Assembly (NCBI GenBank): GCA_023253295.1
Contig: JALRGZ010000008.1
Location: 1 to 9,081, forward strand
Direction: 5' to 3'
Length of the DNA stretch: 9,081 bases
Source: Flavobacterium sp.
GTDB lineage: Bacteria; Bacteroidota; Bacteroidia; Flavobacteriales; Flavobacteriaceae
Both the position numbers and the translations under genes were made by a program. Shown one piece after another: positions 1-7,040 of this stretch; positions within the stretch are counted from its first letter, which is position 1, and each line of letters begins with the position of its first letter. Below the pieces are notes generated by a model. That model had not been told where the DNA came from and searched no databases. It worked only from the letters and a program-made list of their open reading frames with translations.

Positions 1-303
1 AACTTGATACTGAATCGCATCAAAAGCTAAATCCTTTTTAGAGGTAGTTACAATAATTTTAGGAATTACATTTAAATAACGGTATAACTCATTAATTAAT
101 GCTAAGGATAAATTGCTTTTCTTATTTTTAGGATCAATTTCAAGAAAAACTAATTGAGGATTGTGTTCTAATATTAAATTCAGCCCTTCTTCATAGTTAT
201 TAGCAGAGCCGACAAAGCTAAGTTCCGAAAAACCGTCAGCTGCAGCTTTGGTCTCCATGACACCTTCTTGATTGTCGTCAATAATAACGTATGAATAATT
301 CAT
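1..303 (-). CDS. Response regulator receiver domain, probably LytTR type (partial, 3' end missing)
   Basis: This is the N-terminal 101 residues of a response regulator, read leftward from ATG at 301-303 and cut by the window edge. The protein begins MNYSYVIIDDNQ, so the acidic pair is D9-D10. Strand beta-3 is LVFLEIDP at residues 51-58, and IIVTTS (83-88) carries the conserved Thr of strand beta-4. The following DLAFDAIQYQV matches the end of receivers that precede LytTR DNA-binding domains in Bacteroidota, but that second domain lies outside the window, so the LytTR assignment is inference. The residue where the phosphorylated Asp is normally found is E55 (codon GAA at 139-141). No sensor kinase gene is visible. 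The start is supported by the immediate onset of the receiver fold; an AGGATG stretch lies shortly upstream, but ribosome-binding signals are weak in this phylum. Confidence 0.85.
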   Translation of the reverse strand, partial: MNYSYVIIDDNQEGVMETKAAADGFSELSFVGSANNYEEGLNLILEHNPQLVFLEIDPKNKKSNLSLALINELYRYLNVIPKIIVTTSKKDLAFDAIQYQV

Positions 304-345
304 TAGCGGTACATCCTAATATAATTAGTTGCACAACATTAGTTG

Positions 346-363
346 GAGTTAAAAAATTAACTC
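346..363. repeat. Perfect inverted repeat, 7-bp arms, 4-nt centre
   Basis: GAGTTAA (346-352) and TTAACTC (357-363) flank AAAA. The centre lies about 50 bp upstream of the response-regulator start. It may be an operator or a weak hairpin. There is no long T tract on either side, so it is not a convincing terminator. Confidence 0.4.
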
Positions 364-400
364 AGATTAAGTAATAATTATAGTAGTTTTGGGAACTAAA

Positions 401-439
401 TTGAAAAGCAATTTTCAACAAAAAAGAGAACTTTTCAAC
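401..439. repeat. Inverted repeat plus direct repeat (TTGAAAA / TTTTCAAC / TTTTCAAC)
   Basis: TTGAAAA (401-407) pairs with TTTTCAA (412-418) across GCAA. The element TTTTCAAC at 412-419 recurs at 432-439, exactly 20 bp further on, about two helical turns. This spacing suits a protein dimer on one DNA face. The role as a regulator site is inferred only from geometry. Confidence 0.35.
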
Positions 440-589
440 TAGCTAAAAATAAACATTTAACTTATTTTTTAGATTAATTCACCCCAGAAATCGATAAAGT
501 GTACATCCTAATTGATAAAGGGCAAATAAATCCGACCAAGGACACGGTTTACCGATTTTAATCTTCAAAATTTTACAATTATTTGACAT

Positions 590-624
590 AAAAAACAAAA
601 AAAGCTCTCCAAAACAGAGAGCTT
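590..624 (-). terminator. Rho-independent terminator of glyS
   Basis: On the minus strand AAGCTCTC and GAGAGCTT form a perfect 8-bp stem (617-624 with 602-609) around a 7-nt loop, followed by a T-rich tract read through 603-590. It begins 24 nt after the glyS stop. It separates glyS from the response-regulator gene further along the same strand. Confidence 0.9.
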
Positions 625-648
625 CTTATTAATATAATGAAAAAACAA

Positions 649-2190
649 TTACATTTTCATCAACCAATTTTTCATCGAAACTTCGTTTTCAATAATTGCT
701 GCTAATTCAGAAATTTTAACACGATCTTGTTTCATTGTGTCTCTATGACGAATAGTTACCGTTTCGTCTTCAATTGTTTGATGATCCACTGTAATACAGA
801 ATGGAGTTCCTAATGCATCTTGTCTTCTGTAACGACGACCTACAGCATCTTTTTCATCATAAGACACATTGAAATCCCATTTTAAATCGGCAATAATTTT
901 ATGTGCGATTTCTGGTAATCCATCTTTTTTAACTAATGGCAATACCGCAGCTTTCGTAGGAGCCAATACAGCCGGTAATTTTAAAACGGTTCTTGTCGAA
1001 CCATCTTCTAATACCTCCTCTTGTAACGAAGTAGCAAATACAGCTAAGAACATTCTATCCAAACCTACTGATGTTTCCACCACATAAGGCACATAATTTT
1101 CGTTTAATTCCGGATCAAAATATTGCAATTTTCTACCAGAATATTGCTCATGAGCTTTTAAATCAAAATCAGTACGAGAGTGAATACCCTCCAACTCTTT
1201 GAATCCAAATGGAAAATTAAATTCAATATCAGCAGCAGCATTAGCATAGTGAGCTAATTTTTCGTGATCATGGTAACGATAATTTTCTTTTCCTAAACCT
1301 AACGACAAATGCCATTTTAAACGCGTTTCTTTCCAGTGCTCATACCATTTCATTTCGTCTCCCGGACGCACAAAAAATTGCATTTCCATTTGCTCAAACT
1401 CGCGCATACGGAAAATGAACTGTCTGGCAACAATCTCATTTCTGAAAGCTTTACCAGTTTGAGCAATCCCAAAAGGGACTTTCATACGACCTGATTTTTG
1501 AACATTCAGGAAGTTAACAAAAATACCCTGAGCGGTTTCCGGACGCAAATATAAATCCATCGCATTATCCGCAGATGCCCCTAATTTAGTTCCAAACATC
1601 AAGTTGAACTGTTTAACTTCAGTCCAGTTTCTGGAACCTGATTCAGGACAGGCAATTTCCAACTCTTCAATTAATGCTTTCACATCAGCCAAATCCTCAT
1701 TCCCTAAAGAGCGAGCCATTCTTTCCAGAATTTCTCTTTCTTTAGCTTTATATTCTTTCACACGGACATTTGTAAAAACAAACTCCTCTTCATTAAAAGC
1801 CTCTCCAAAACGCACTCTTGCTTTTTCGATTTCTTTGATTGCTTTTTGATTTAGCTTTTCAGCATAATCCTCAATCAAAACGTCGGCTCTGTATCTTTTC
1901 TTTGAATCTTTATTATCAATTAACGGATCATTAAAAGCATCTACGTGACCAGAAGCTTTCCAGGTTGTTGGATGCATTAATATCGCAGCGTCAAGCCCTA
2001 CAATATTTTCATTCATCTGAACCATTGCTTTCCACCAATATTCACGGATGTTCTTTTTTAACTCCACACCATTTTGTGCATAATCATAAACTGCACTTAA
2101 ACCATCGTACACTTCGCTTGACGGAAAAATAAATCCGTACTCTTTTGCATGCGAAATTACATTCTTAAATATATCTTCTTGTTTTGCCAT
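649..2190 (-). CDS. glyS: Glycyl-tRNA synthetase, single-chain (alpha2) type
   Basis: This enzyme charges tRNA-Gly with glycine using ATP in the cytoplasm. The 513-residue length and architecture match the homodimeric archaeal/eukaryotic-like GlyRS, not the two-subunit alpha2beta2 enzyme. Visible class II synthetase features are motif 1 with WKASGH (77-82), motif 2 from RPETAQGIFVNF (217-228) through FRNEI and RMREFEQMEM (261-270), and motif 3 ETSVGLDRMF (372-381). An anticodon-binding domain follows from about residue 405, including GRRYRRQDALGTPF (451-464) and ending near 510. The ATG at 2188-2190 gives the expected N-terminus and follows a -7-like element closely. The gene is divergent from comF, and its stop is followed by a strong terminator. 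No truncation or frameshift is seen. Confidence 0.97.
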   Translation of the reverse strand: MAKQEDIFKNVISHAKEYGFIFPSSEVYDGLSAVYDYAQNGVELKKNIREYWWKAMVQMNENIVGLDAAILMHPTTWKASGHVDAFNDPLIDNKDSKKRYRADVLIEDYAEKLNQKAIKEIEKARVRFGEAFNEEEFVFTNVRVKEYKAKEREILERMARSLGNEDLADVKALIEELEIACPESGSRNWTEVKQFNLMFGTKLGASADNAMDLYLRPETAQGIFVNFLNVQKSGRMKVPFGIAQTGKAFRNEIVARQFIFRMREFEQMEMQFFVRPGDEMKWYEHWKETRLKWHLSLGLGKENYRYHDHEKLAHYANAAADIEFNFPFGFKELEGIHSRTDFDLKAHEQYSGRKLQYFDPELNENYVPYVVETSVGLDRMFLAVFATSLQEEVLEDGSTRTVLKLPAVLAPTKAAVLPLVKKDGLPEIAHKIIADLKWDFNVSYDEKDAVGRRYRRQDALGTPFCITVDHQTIEDETVTIRHRDTMKQDRVKISELAAIIENEVSMKNWLMKM

Positions 2191-2197
2191 AGTGGTG

Positions 2198-2205
2198 CAA
2201 AAATA
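2198..2205 (-). promoter_or_regulatory. Candidate -7 promoter element for glyS (near-leaderless)
   Basis: Read leftward, TATTTTTG matches the Bacteroidota -7 consensus TAnnTTTG. Its last base lies only 7 nt before the glyS ATG, so transcription would start about 1-3 nt upstream of the codon. No TTG is present at the -33 position, where the DNA is A/T-rich, so support is partial. Confidence 0.45.
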
Positions 2206-2288
2206 TAAAAAGTGAATTTAAAAAAAAGAAAATAATTAAAGTTTGAAGCATTGATTTTTATATTTTTAGAATAACTAAACCTTAAGAT

Positions 2289-2972
2289 ATGTTCAAAAGC
2301 ATTCTAAATCTATTCTTTCCTAAAACTTGCGTAGGCTGTGACAGTTTATTGATGCTAAACGAAAATGTAATTTGTAGCATTTGTAGGCATCATATCCCAT
2401 TGACAAATCATCATTTATTGAAAGAAAACGAAGCTTACAACAAATTTTATGGCCGAATTCCAGTAGAACACGCATCCGCTTTTCTTTATTTTCACAAAAA
2501 AGGAATTGTTCAAAGACTCATCCATAATCTTAAATACAAAGGACACGAAGAAATAGGGAGTCTTTTAGGCGAATGGTATGCCGCAGAATTGATTGATATT
2601 CTAAAAAACAGCCATTTCAACGAAATCATTCCTGTTCCCTTACACCCAAAAAAGCAAAGAGAGAGAGGATATAATCAGGTTAGTACTTTCGGCAAATCAC
2701 TTTGTAAACAATTTCACCTTAATTATAATGATAAGATTCTGTATCGAAAAGTATATTCCAAAACACAATCTAAAAAAAATCTATTAGGAAGAACCGAGGG
2801 GATTGAAACCATCTTTGACGTACATTTTACCGATAAAGACCACAACAAACATTTTATTCTTATTGATGATGTTATTACGACTGGAGCAACTCTGGAAGCC
2901 TGTTCGAGAGCTTTATTAAAAATTCCAGGAGCTAAAATTAGCATTATATGTATGGCTATGGCACAATCCTAA
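2289..2972 (+). CDS. comF: ComF family phosphoribosyltransferase-like protein
   Basis: This is a cytoplasmic ComF-family protein, a relative of type I phosphoribosyltransferases that is linked to natural DNA uptake in some bacteria. Its biochemical activity is not settled. The 227 residues have the usual order: an N-terminal zinc-ribbon-like pair of CxxC motifs (C14/C17 and C29/C32), then PVPLH (115-119) with RGYNQ (126-130), then the PRPP-binding loop LIDDVITTGAT (191-201). Length is typical. The ATG at 2289 places the first CxxC where the family has it. The gene is divergent from glyS with 98 bp between them. No clear promoter consensus or terminator of its own is seen. A role in transformation here is inferred from the family, since no other competence gene is in view. 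Confidence 0.92.
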   Translation: MFKSILNLFFPKTCVGCDSLLMLNENVICSICRHHIPLTNHHLLKENEAYNKFYGRIPVEHASAFLYFHKKGIVQRLIHNLKYKGHEEIGSLLGEWYAAELIDILKNSHFNEIIPVPLHPKKQRERGYNQVSTFGKSLCKQFHLNYNDKILYRKVYSKTQSKKNLLGRTEGIETIFDVHFTDKDHNKHFILIDDVITTGATLEACSRALLKIPGAKISIICMAMAQS

Positions 2973-3097
2973 CAAAAACAAACTTTTACCACAAAAAACC
3001 TTTAAGGTTCAAGAATTACATTTTACTTAACAAACTATGATTTATCTAATAAAATAACAAAAAAACACAATATTTAATTTATTTAACGAATCAGTAC

Positions 3098-3128
3098 TTC
3101 CGATTCCAAACTTAAATGTTTAATTTTG
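3098..3128 (+). promoter_or_regulatory. Promoter of sodA
   Basis: TAATTTTG at 3121-3128 matches the TAnnTTTG -7 box exactly. TTC at 3098-3100, 20 nt upstream, is one base off the TTG -33 element. Transcription would start near 3133, giving a leader of about 30 nt. The leader is A-rich with no Shine-Dalgarno sequence, as is usual in this phylum. Confidence 0.6.
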
Positions 3129-3162
3129 GATAAATTTTTTATAAATCTTAAACAAAAATATC

Positions 3163-3771
3163 ATGGCTTTTGAATTACCTCAATTACCTTATGCGTATGA
3201 CGCACTAGAACCACATATTGATGCTCGTACGATGGAAATTCACCACACAAAACATCATAACGCTTACACTACCAACCTAAACGCTGCTATTGCCGGAACA
3301 GATATGGAAGGTAAAACGATTGAAAACATATTAATCAACCTTGATATGTCTAACGCTGCTGTTCGTAACAACGGTGGAGGTTTCTACAATCACAATCTTT
3401 TCTGGACTGTTATGTCTCCAAACGGAGGAGGACAACCTACAGGAGAATTATTAGCTGCTATCGAAGCCGCTTTTGGTTCATTTGAAGAATTCAAAGCTAA
3501 ATTCAGCAAAGCTGGTGCTACACAATTTGGTTCAGGATGGGCTTGGTTATGTGTTCAAGAAGGAGGCAAATTAGACGTTTGCGGTACTCCAAACCAAGAC
3601 AACCCATTAATGCCAGGTATTGGATGTGGTGGAACTCCAATCTTAGGAATGGACGTTTGGGAGCATGCTTACTACTTAAACTATCAAAACAGAAGACCAG
3701 ATTACATTGAAGCTTTCTTCAACGTAATTAACTGGACTGAAGTTGCTAGAAGATACGCATCAGAGAAATAA
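3163..3771 (+). CDS. sodA: Superoxide dismutase, Mn-type features
   Basis: This enzyme converts superoxide to oxygen and hydrogen peroxide. The protein has 202 residues, typical for the Fe/Mn family, and no signal peptide, so it is cytoplasmic. The four metal ligands are H27, H77, D164 and H168 (in DVWEHAYY), with H31 and Y35 as the second-shell and gateway residues. The sequence NNGGGFYNH (69-77) has Gly at the site that is Gln in Fe enzymes, and the active-site Gln sits in PNQDNPL (Q145); both are Mn-enzyme traits. Fe use or dual metal use cannot be excluded from sequence. C130, C140 and C155 are cysteines I would not expect at the matching positions of E. coli SodA. The gene has its own promoter and a strong terminator, so it is probably a single transcription unit. 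Confidence 0.95.
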   Translation: MAFELPQLPYAYDALEPHIDARTMEIHHTKHHNAYTTNLNAAIAGTDMEGKTIENILINLDMSNAAVRNNGGGFYNHNLFWTVMSPNGGGQPTGELLAAIEAAFGSFEEFKAKFSKAGATQFGSGWAWLCVQEGGKLDVCGTPNQDNPLMPGIGCGGTPILGMDVWEHAYYLNYQNRRPDYIEAFFNVINWTEVARRYASEK

Positions 3772-3786
3772 TATTTTCGCAAAAAT

Positions 3787-3827
3787 AAAAAAGGGGAGAA
3801 ATAAGAAATTTATTTCTCCCCTTTTTT
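3787..3827 (+). terminator. Terminator of sodA (bidirectional)
   Basis: GGGGAGAAATA (3793-3803) and TATTTCTCCCC (3811-3821) form a perfect 11-bp stem with a 7-nt loop. Six A before and six T after extend the pairing and provide U tracts on both strands. It starts 15 nt after the sodA stop. Confidence 0.92.
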
Positions 3828-3850
3828 ATTGCCTTTAAATTTAGCCCAAT

Positions 3851-3880
3851 AAAAAAGGTGGAATTTCTTCCACCTTTTTT
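3851..3880 (-). terminator. Second terminator in the sodA/PurF-like convergent junction (bidirectional)
   Basis: GGTGGAA (3857-3863) and TTCCACC (3868-3874) pair perfectly around a 4-nt loop and are flanked by six A on the left and six T on the right. On the minus strand it lies about 126 nt after the stop of the PurF-family gene and is its most likely terminator. It also backs up sodA termination on the plus strand. Confidence 0.85.
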
Positions 3881-4006
3881 GCCCCAAATCTACCATAAAC
3901 TTAACCTACTAATATTATGGTATCACAAATGTATCTTAGTTCTTCAACACGAACAAATATTCAAGACAAACAACCTAAAAAACCGATAAATAACTTAATT
4001 AATCGA

Positions 4007-5905
4007 TTAATAAGCCCTTGCATCCTTACCTTCATAGAAATTCATGAAAGCGCGGTTCACTACTCTATTTCCACCCGGTGTAGGATAATCTCCTGTAAAA
4101 TACCAATCTCCTAAATTTTTAGGACAGGCAAGATGTAAATCCGCTACTGTTTGGAAAATAATCTTTACTTCAGCATTTATCTCTGGAGAGCTCAACATTT
4201 CAGCAATTTTATCTGAAATCTCCTGATCTGTAAATGGCTCATAAATAGCAGTTACATAATTCACTACATCCACATCTTTGAAGTCTTCCTGCGATTTACA
4301 TTTCGCATACACTTCATCAACGATATGATACATATTTCTTTCTTTTAAAAGCTCTAAAGCCGCTCTAAAAGCAACTAACCCTTCTAATTTAGCCATATCA
4401 ATTCCGTAACAATCAGGGTAACGAATTTGAGGTGCCGAAGAAACAATCACAATACGTTTTGGATTCAAACGATCCATCATTTTAATGATACTCTTTTTAA
4501 GAGTAGTTCCTCTTACGATACTATCATCAATAATCACCAAATTATCTTCTGGCTTAATCACTCCGTAAGTTACATCATATACGTGAGCCACTAAATCATC
4601 ACGACTATCATCTGCCGTAATAAAGGTTCTTAATTTAGCATCCTTAATAGCTACTTTTTCCGTACGAATCTTAACAGCCAACAATTCTTTTAAAGTTTCG
4701 GCTGTTAAAATATTTCTATTCTCTAAAATATAATTATTCTTTCTTTGATTCAAGAAATCCTGAGCAGCCTCTACTAAACCAAAGAATGAAGTCTCTGCTG
4801 TATTTGGGATATAAGAGAAAACTGTATTGTCTGTATCCTGATCAATAGCTTCCAAAACTGCTGGCAAGATCAATTTACCTAAATCTTTTCTTTCCTGATA
4901 GATCTCAGCATCACTTCCTCTAGAGAAATAAATTCGCTCAAAAGAACATGCTTTTTTAACCGTAGGAGTAACAATCTCTTTCATAGAAACCGTTCCATTC
5001 TTCTTAATAATTAAAGCACTTCCTGGATCAATTTCACTTACTTTTTCAAAAGGAACATTGAAAACCGTTTGAATAACCGGTCTTTCTGACGCTACCACCA
5101 CCACTTCATCATCTTGGTAAAAATATGCCGGACGAATACCCGCTGGATCTCTAAACACAAATGCATCTCCATGCCCTAATAAACCAGCCATTGCATATCC
5201 ACCATCTAAATTTTTAGCCGAACGTGCTAAAATTTTAGCCACATCTAATCTTTCAGCAATCACTGGCGAAGCTTCTTGCTTAGAATAACCTTCTGCCTTA
5301 CAATCCTGATACAACTGCATTACCTCTTTGTCCAAGAAGTGACCAATTTTTTCCATAACAGTTACAGTATCCGCCATTTCTTTTGGATGCTGACCTAACT
5401 CAACTAAGTTTTGGAAAAGTTCTTTAACATTTGTCATATTAAAGTTACCCGCCAAAATAAGATTACGATGCATCCAGTTACTTTGTCTTAAAAATGGATG
5501 CACACTTTCAATACTGTTTTTTCCAAAAGTTCCATAACGTACGTGTCCTAAAAACAACTCTCCGATATATGGAATATTTCTTTTTTGTGCCGCTACATCA
5601 TCCACATACTCTGGATTTGCAGTCAGCTCTTCATTGATACGCTCGTTAATTTGAGCAAACACATCCTGAATAGGCTGAGCCTGATTAGAACGTACTCTAC
5701 TAATATATCTCTCTCCCGGCTCTACATCCAATTTGATACTAGCAAAACCTGCTCCATCCTGTCCGCGATTGTGCTGTTTCTCCATCATCAGATACATTTT
5801 TTGTATCCCGTAAAAAGCAGAACCATACTTTTCTTTGTAAAATTCAAGCGGTTTAAGTAGTCTAACTAAAGCTATTCCACATTCATGTTTTAAAGCGTCG
5901 CTCAT
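4007..5905 (-). CDS. PurF-family amidophosphoribosyltransferase, long divergent form
   Basis: PurF makes 5-phosphoribosylamine from PRPP and glutamine, the first step of purine synthesis. This 632-residue protein has both PurF domains but is longer than the roughly 500 residues of E. coli PurF. Glutaminase half: the nucleophile would be C9 after removal of an eight-residue propeptide, followed by RGQDGAG (47-53), GHVRYGTFG (120-128) and D179. The oxyanion motif reads AGNFNMTN (152-159), where PurF usually has HNGN, so Gly is replaced by F155. FRDPAGIRP is at 251-259. Phosphoribosyltransferase half: IIDDSIVRGTT (458-468) is an intact PRPP loop. About 35 residues (390-424) appear inserted before LRTFI, replacing the usual NRYVGRTFI context, and there is a C-terminal extension from about 572. 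It may be the organism's PurF or a paralogue, so no symbol is given. It has its own transcription unit. Confidence 0.85.
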   Translation of the reverse strand: MSDALKHECGIALVRLLKPLEFYKEKYGSAFYGIQKMYLMMEKQHNRGQDGAGFASIKLDVEPGERYISRVRSNQAQPIQDVFAQINERINEELTANPEYVDDVAAQKRNIPYIGELFLGHVRYGTFGKNSIESVHPFLRQSNWMHRNLILAGNFNMTNVKELFQNLVELGQHPKEMADTVTVMEKIGHFLDKEVMQLYQDCKAEGYSKQEASPVIAERLDVAKILARSAKNLDGGYAMAGLLGHGDAFVFRDPAGIRPAYFYQDDEVVVVASERPVIQTVFNVPFEKVSEIDPGSALIIKKNGTVSMKEIVTPTVKKACSFERIYFSRGSDAEIYQERKDLGKLILPAVLEAIDQDTDNTVFSYIPNTAETSFFGLVEAAQDFLNQRKNNYILENRNILTAETLKELLAVKIRTEKVAIKDAKLRTFITADDSRDDLVAHVYDVTYGVIKPEDNLVIIDDSIVRGTTLKKSIIKMMDRLNPKRIVIVSSAPQIRYPDCYGIDMAKLEGLVAFRAALELLKERNMYHIVDEVYAKCKSQEDFKDVDVVNYVTAIYEPFTDQEISDKIAEMLSSPEINAEVKIIFQTVADLHLACPKNLGDWYFTGDYPTPGGNRVVNRAFMNFYEGKDARAY

Positions 5906-5944
5906 TGTAGTTGTGTTTGTTATTTTTGTTTTAATCTATATTAT

Positions 5945-5952
5945 CAAACTTT
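5945..5952 (-). promoter_or_regulatory. Weak candidate -7 element for the PurF-like gene
   Basis: Read leftward, AAAGTTTG differs from TAnnTTTG at one base (a 9-nt TAAAGTTTG is also present). No TTG lies at the expected distance upstream. It would give a leader of about 35 nt. A promoter must lie in 5906-6063, because the upstream pfkB-type gene ends in a terminator, but this exact site is uncertain. Confidence 0.25.
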
Positions 5953-6020
5953 ATTTTATAAAGTCCAATATGTCTTGTTTTTTGAATACACAAATTTCAC
6001 TTTTTTTGTCCGAAATACCG

Positions 6021-6034
6021 TTAATCTAGATTAA
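6021..6034. repeat. 14-bp perfect palindrome upstream of the PurF-like gene
   Basis: TTAATCTAGATTAA reads the same on both strands. It lies about 115 bp before the PurF-like start, between the pfkB terminator and the likely promoter. It could be bound by a dimeric regulator; this is inference from symmetry alone. Confidence 0.4.
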
Positions 6035-6063
6035 GAAATCCGTATAAGCAATATACTTTGAAC

Positions 6064-6087
6064 AAAAAAACCCCGTTTCCGAGGTTT
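6064..6087 (-). terminator. Rho-independent terminator of the PfkB-family gene
   Basis: On the minus strand AAACCTCG and CGGGGTTT form an 8-bp stem (one G-U pair) closed by a GAAA tetraloop, followed by a run of T read through 6070-6064. It begins 5 nt after the stop codon. It isolates the downstream PurF-like gene as a separate transcription unit. Confidence 0.88.
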
Positions 6088-6092
6088 GAATA

Positions 6093-7016
6093 TTATAATT
6101 CTATATCAAATTGCGTCAACGACTTAAATTGCTTTAATCGGGACACAACTTCTTCTTTTTCCAAGTTAATCATTCGCTCTGTTCCAAATTTTTCCACGCA
6201 AAATGAAGCCAAATTCGAACCATAAATAATTGCATTTTTCATGTTTTCAAATGAAACATTCTCACTTTGAGTAATAAATCCAGCAAAACCACCTGCAAAA
6301 GTATCACCTGCTCCAGTTGGGTCAAAAACTTCCTCTAAAGGTAATGCCGGCGCAAAAAACACATTGTTTTCATGAAACAACAATGCTCCGTGCTCTCCCT
6401 TTTTAATCACTACATATTTAGGTCCCATTGCCTGAATTTTTGCTGCAGCTTTTACTAAAGAATACTCTCCGGAAAGTTGTCTTGCTTCTTCATCATTAAT
6501 AGTAATAACATCCACACGTTTAATCACATCTAACAATTCAGGCAAAGCACAATCCATCCAAAAATTCATAGTATCTAAAACTACTAACTTTGGTTTGCTT
6601 TCTAATTGATCTAAAACACCGCTTTGCACTAATGGATGCAAGTTCCCCAGCATTACAACATCGGCATTTTTAAAGTTTTCAGGAACTTTTGGCTGAAAAT
6701 CGGCCAAAACATTTAATTGCGTATCTAGGGTATCTCTTGAATTCAAATCGTTATGATAACGACCACTCCAAAAGAACGTTTTTCCACCTTTTACAACTTC
6801 TAAACCGGAAATATCAATATTTCTGTCCGTTAATAAATCTAAATATTCTTGTGGAAAATCATCACCTACAACTGAGACAATAGCTGATTGTAATTTGAAA
6901 AAAGCCGCAGATAGACCAATATAAGTTCCAGCACCTCCTAAAATCTTATCTGTTTTCCCGAATGGGGTTTCAATTGCGTCGAAAGCGACTGTTCCAACAA
7001 TCAATAATTTATTCAT
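6093..7016 (-). CDS. PfkB/ribokinase-family carbohydrate or nucleoside kinase
   Basis: This is a cytoplasmic kinase that should transfer phosphate from ATP to a sugar or nucleoside hydroxyl; the substrate cannot be read from the sequence. The 307 residues have the family layout. The N-terminal strand LLIVGTVAFD (4-13) is followed by the substrate-side glycine motif KILGGAGTYIG (24-34). DTMNFWMD lies at 148-155 and TINDEEA at 172-178. The ATP and catalytic signature DPTGAGDTFAGGF lies at 232-244, with D238 as the expected catalytic base. Nothing is missing. The gene lies 73 bp after the START-domain gene on the same strand, has its own strong promoter, and ends in a terminator. Purine genes nearby make a nucleoside substrate possible, but position is weak evidence. 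Confidence 0.9.
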   Translation of the reverse strand: MNKLLIVGTVAFDAIETPFGKTDKILGGAGTYIGLSAAFFKLQSAIVSVVGDDFPQEYLDLLTDRNIDISGLEVVKGGKTFFWSGRYHNDLNSRDTLDTQLNVLADFQPKVPENFKNADVVMLGNLHPLVQSGVLDQLESKPKLVVLDTMNFWMDCALPELLDVIKRVDVITINDEEARQLSGEYSLVKAAAKIQAMGPKYVVIKKGEHGALLFHENNVFFAPALPLEEVFDPTGAGDTFAGGFAGFITQSENVSFENMKNAIIYGSNLASFCVEKFGTERMINLEKEEVVSRLKQFKSLTQFDIEL

Positions 7017-7040
7017 TTTATGAATTTCGAATTAAAACCG

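Larger units (their letters stand above)
304..589. other. Non-coding region with short repeats upstream of the response regulator
   Basis: I see no gene between the response-regulator start and the glyS terminator. The stretch is very A/T-rich and holds a perfect 7-bp inverted repeat at 346-363, a second at 401-418, TTTTCAAC at 412-419 and again at 432-439, GTACATCCTAAT at 309-320 and again at 501-512, and GATAAAG at 493-499 and 514-520. These could be regulator sites for the leftward gene, but in DNA this A/T-rich some short repeats arise by chance. No perfect TAnnTTTG element for the response regulator was found; the closest, TAATGTTG read leftward at 334-341, has one mismatch and no matching upstream element. 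Confidence 0.5.

Noticed and set aside
474..505. Short leftward frame of about ten codons (ATG at 503-505) preceded by TTAGG, as a leader peptide
   Set aside because: Ten codons with no run of regulatory codons and no attenuator hairpin; too weak to call.
869..1849. Small plus-strand reading frames inside glyS
   Set aside because: They lie antisense to a well-supported synthetase gene, have no family resemblance and no start signals.
2997..3009. Possible terminator after comF (AACCTT-T-AAGGTT)
   Set aside because: The arms are separated by one base, so only about four pairs could form in RNA, and no T tract follows.
3917..4114. Plus-strand 65-residue reading frame across the sodA/PurF-like junction
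   Set aside because: It overlaps the 3' end of the PurF-like gene in antisense, lies beyond two terminators and resembles no known family.
5585..5860. 91-residue plus-strand frame within the PurF-like gene
   Set aside because: It is antisense to the conserved glutaminase domain and has a composition typical of a shadow frame.
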